Source: Sphingobium sp. (GTDB taxonomy: Bacteria; Pseudomonadota; Alphaproteobacteria; Sphingomonadales; Sphingomonadaceae). Taken from it: a stretch of DNA of 64,000 nucleotides. A model generated the notes under the pieces. It saw only the letters and a list, made by a program, of their open reading frames with translations. It was not told the DNA's origin and did not search any database. The position numbers and the translations under genes were made by a program. Location: positions 1-64,000 of the forward strand of contig NZ_QFOA01000007.1 of assembly GCF_003248505.1 (NCBI RefSeq). Reading direction: 5' to 3'. Below, in pieces: positions 61,920 to 64,000 of the stretch (position 1 is the stretch's first letter; each line of letters begins with the position of its first letter).

Positions 61920-64000
61920 TCAGAACCGACCGCGCACACCGACGGTGGCGGTGCGCGGCGTGCCCGGCTGGACCCAGAGCGCGGTATAGCTGCTCGCGAA
62001 CCAGCGTTCGTTGAAAAGGTTGCTGACCGTCCCGAACAGTTCCACCCCCTCGGTCAGTCCGACATTGCCGAACAGGCGGACGAGCGTGTGCGCGGGCAGC
62101 ATGAAGTCGGTGCCGGTCTCGCCGGATCGCCGGCCGACATATTGCAGCCCCGCTCCCAGCTGAGCCTCCCGGTCGCCCAGCTTCATATGTTTGGCGACCT
62201 GCATGTTCAGATTATGTTTGGGAATGTTGATGAGCGGATCGCCCGGATTAATGCGGAACGAATAATTGGGGTCGAGCACGCTCGATCGCGCTTCCGCGTC
62301 GGTATAGGCGTAGCTCAGCATCACATCGACATCGCCGGGCAGATGGCCGTTGAGGTCGAGTTCGATGCCCCGGCTGCGTGCCTTGCCGATGGCGACCGAG
62401 AAGCCCGGATTGTTCGCGTCGCTCGCCAGCACATTGGCCTTTGTCAGCTGATAGACCGCAAGCGTGCCGGTAAGCGCGCCGCCGAAAGTCGAAAGCTTGG
62501 CCCCGGCCTCGATCGATTCGCTGGTTTCGGGATCGAAGATCCGGTTGAGCACGTCCGCGCCGACATTGGCGCGGTAGCCCTGCCCATAGGCCGCGTAGAG
62601 CGTGACGGGATCGCTCAGCCGGTAGACGATGCCCGCCTGCGGACTGAAACGATCCACCTTCCGCTCGGTATAGCGCAGCGCGGTGGCCAGCAGGCGATTG
62701 TCGACCTTCAGCGTCAGATTGTCGTATCGGCCGCCGATGCGCACCTGAAGCCGGTCGGTCAGTTCGATCTGATCCTGCACATAGAAGCCGTAGCTGCGCT
62801 GCGTGTCCAGCCGATTGGTCGTCACCGTCGTCACGGGCAGCGGGAAGCGACCGTAGACGCGATTGTCGATGTCGATCACATAGGCCGCCCGATCGCTCGG
62901 CGCGCTGCTGACCAGCGGGGGGCGGAAGCGGGTGAAATAATTGTCATAGGTAAACCGGTCGAAGTCACCGCCGAACAGCACGCGATGTCGCAGCGCCCCG
63001 GTCGCGAACGCGCCCGCGATTTCGGCGCGCAGCACGCTATGTTCCGCGTCATAACGGCGCGAGCGCCGCTGGCGGGAAAGCGACCGCCCATCCCGGAACA
63101 GCGTCTGTCGCGACGCGACCGTTTCGGCATCGGACGAAAATCCGGTCAGCAGCGTGTCGCGGTGGCTGGCGCCCACCAGCAGGCTCCAGTCGTCGCTGAA
63201 CTGGTGTTCGAGGCGCAACTGGTGGCCGGTCGCGCGCGCCACGGTGTCGCCATCCCCCGGCTCGCCCAGGAAACGGGAGCGCGGAACGGTATCGAAATCG
63301 CCCCGCAGGACGACGATTCCCCGGTCGAACGGCACTTCGACGCGGGTCCATTCGAAATCGTAGGTGAGGCGCGTCCGGTCACCCAGCGCCACGCCCACCG
63401 AAGGGAGGAAACCCCAGCGTTTCTGCTCCACCGTGTCGCGGAACGTGTCGCCCTTTTCATAATAGCCGATAAGGCGCGCGGTAATGCCGCCCGTCAGCGC
63501 CAGATTGGCGTCCGCGTCGGCCCGAAACCGGTCGTAGCTGCCATATTGGAGCGTGCCGCTGCCGAAGGTCCGCCCGATCCGCGCCTGCTTGGTGACGATG
63601 TTGATCGTGCCGCCCGGCTCGCCCCGCCCGATCAGCGCCGCCGCCGGACCTTTCAACACCTCGATCCGTTCGATCCCCGCGACATCGCGCTGACCGCCGA
63701 AACCGCGCCCGGCATTGAACCCGTTGACGAGATAGCCGCTGGGCAGATTTTCGTCGCCCGCAAACCCTCGAATGGCAAAGGCGTCCCACAGTCCGCCCAG
63801 CGTATTCTGGCGCGCGACCGAAGCGTTCATATCGAGCGCGTCGGTCAGGCGCAGGATGTTGTTCTGTTGAAGCGTCTCGCTGCCGATCTCCGCGATGGAC
63901 TGGGGAATTTCCTGCATCGCAAAATCGCCCCGATAGGCCTGGCGCACGCCGGTCACCGTGATTGCGCCCTCCCCTTCATTTGCGTGGTGGACCGCGTCGC
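61920..64000 (-). CDS. TonB-dependent receptor, N-terminus outside window
   Basis: About 693 residues visible; the frame is open to the right edge and begins within the TonB box/plug region (AITVTGVRQAYRGD). The plug has MQEIPQSIAEIGSETLQQNN, then AFAIRGFAGDENLPSGYLVN and IEVLKGPAAALIGRGEPGGT, the pattern of ferrisiderophore or peptide receptors (FhuA/FpvA-type). The barrel ends TVGVRGRF with terminal phenylalanine. The adjacent M14 peptidase points to a peptidic ligand, but this is inference. Confidence 0.93.
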   Translation of the reverse strand, partial: DAVHHANEGEGAITVTGVRQAYRGDFAMQEIPQSIAEIGSETLQQNNILRLTDALDMNASVARQNTLGGLWDAFAIRGFAGDENLPSGYLVNGFNAGRGFGGQRDVAGIERIEVLKGPAAALIGRGEPGGTINIVTKQARIGRTFGSGTLQYGSYDRFRADADANLALTGGITARLIGYYEKGDTFRDTVEQKRWGFLPSVGVALGDRTRLTYDFEWTRVEVPFDRGIVVLRGDFDTVPRSRFLGEPGDGDTVARATGHQLRLEHQFSDDWSLLVGASHRDTLLTGFSSDAETVASRQTLFRDGRSLSRQRRSRRYDAEHSVLRAEIAGAFATGALRHRVLFGGDFDRFTYDNYFTRFRPPLVSSAPSDRAAYVIDIDNRVYGRFPLPVTTVTTNRLDTQRSYGFYVQDQIELTDRLQVRIGGRYDNLTLKVDNRLLATALRYTERKVDRFSPQAGIVYRLSDPVTLYAAYGQGYRANVGADVLNRIFDPETSESIEAGAKLSTFGGALTGTLAVYQLTKANVLASDANNPGFSVAIGKARSRGIELDLNGHLPGDVDVMLSYAYTDAEARSSVLDPNYSFRINPGDPLINIPKHNLNMQVAKHMKLGDREAQLGAGLQYVGRRSGETGTDFMLPAHTLVRLFGNVGLTEGVELFGTVSNLFNERWFASSYTALWVQPGTPRTATVGVRGRF

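Noticed and set aside
59938..61989. 683-codon frame antisense to the M14 peptidase
   Set aside because: The minus strand carries zinc ligands and a signal peptide; this frame is a shadow.

Overview
This is about 64 kb of GC-rich bacterial chromosome, gene-dense and almost entirely core. It looks like a sphingomonad-type alphaproteobacterium (Sphingobium, Sphingomonas or Novosphingobium-like). The basis is gene content: RcdA and TrcR cell-cycle proteins, DUF465 and DUF1192 miniproteins, an alpha-type single-cysteine DksA, a short type-2 ArgC, a PlcP/Agt lipid-remodelling pair, a TamA/TamB operon and several TonB receptors. Species assignment is inference. I saw no insertion sequence, integrase, prophage, CRISPR array, rRNA or tRNA.

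Left part (1-17.3 kb): the 5' part of sucC with a TTTGCAAA-type repeat upstream; a compact NfrB-like glycosyltransferase overlapping an NfrA-C-like surface protein, followed by TauE/SafE and TIGR02186 proteins; a threonine/serine dehydratase; an SPFH membrane protein plus ribbon-helix-helix protein behind a GATATC dyad; ahpC-ahpF; a Fur-box-preceded siderophore receptor; an L,D-transpeptidase; ilvD; a hotdog thioesterase and an outer-membrane barrel.

Middle (17.4-46 kb): a tightly coupled tamA-tamB-sdaA operon; rcdA and two divergent DUF465 miniproteins; PilZ and DksA; a serine-rich surface protein with a PEP-CTERM-like tail; serS, an NlpD-like M23 protein, a K+ channel and rimO; a periplasmic DUF3298-like lipoprotein pair; leucyl aminopeptidase; an overlapping marR-NlpC/P60-argC operon; a sorbosone-dehydrogenase-like protein; a DUF815 ATPase; the Sua5/TsaC tRNA t6A enzyme; msrA and a long-chain acyl-CoA ligase.

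Right part (46-64 kb): TrcR; a glycosyltransferase and metallophosphoesterase that look like the Agt/PlcP phosphate-starvation lipid-remodelling pair with a candidate Pho box; a PIG3-type quinone oxidoreductase; DUF1192 and clpA; a cation/proton antiporter overlapping an OmpA lipoprotein; a ROK fructokinase; an unrecognised exported beta-type protein. Last comes a minus-strand block: TonB receptor, M14 carboxypeptidase, second GT4 glycosyltransferase, ECF sigma factor and membrane anti-sigma factor, the last three with overlapping reading frames.

The most interesting leads are that GT4-sigma-anti-sigma block, the PlcP/Agt operon, the SPFH/RHH module with its phased GATATC sites, the minimal Nfr pair, and the serine-rich PEP-CTERM protein. 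All are inferences from sequence reading; no database search was run.
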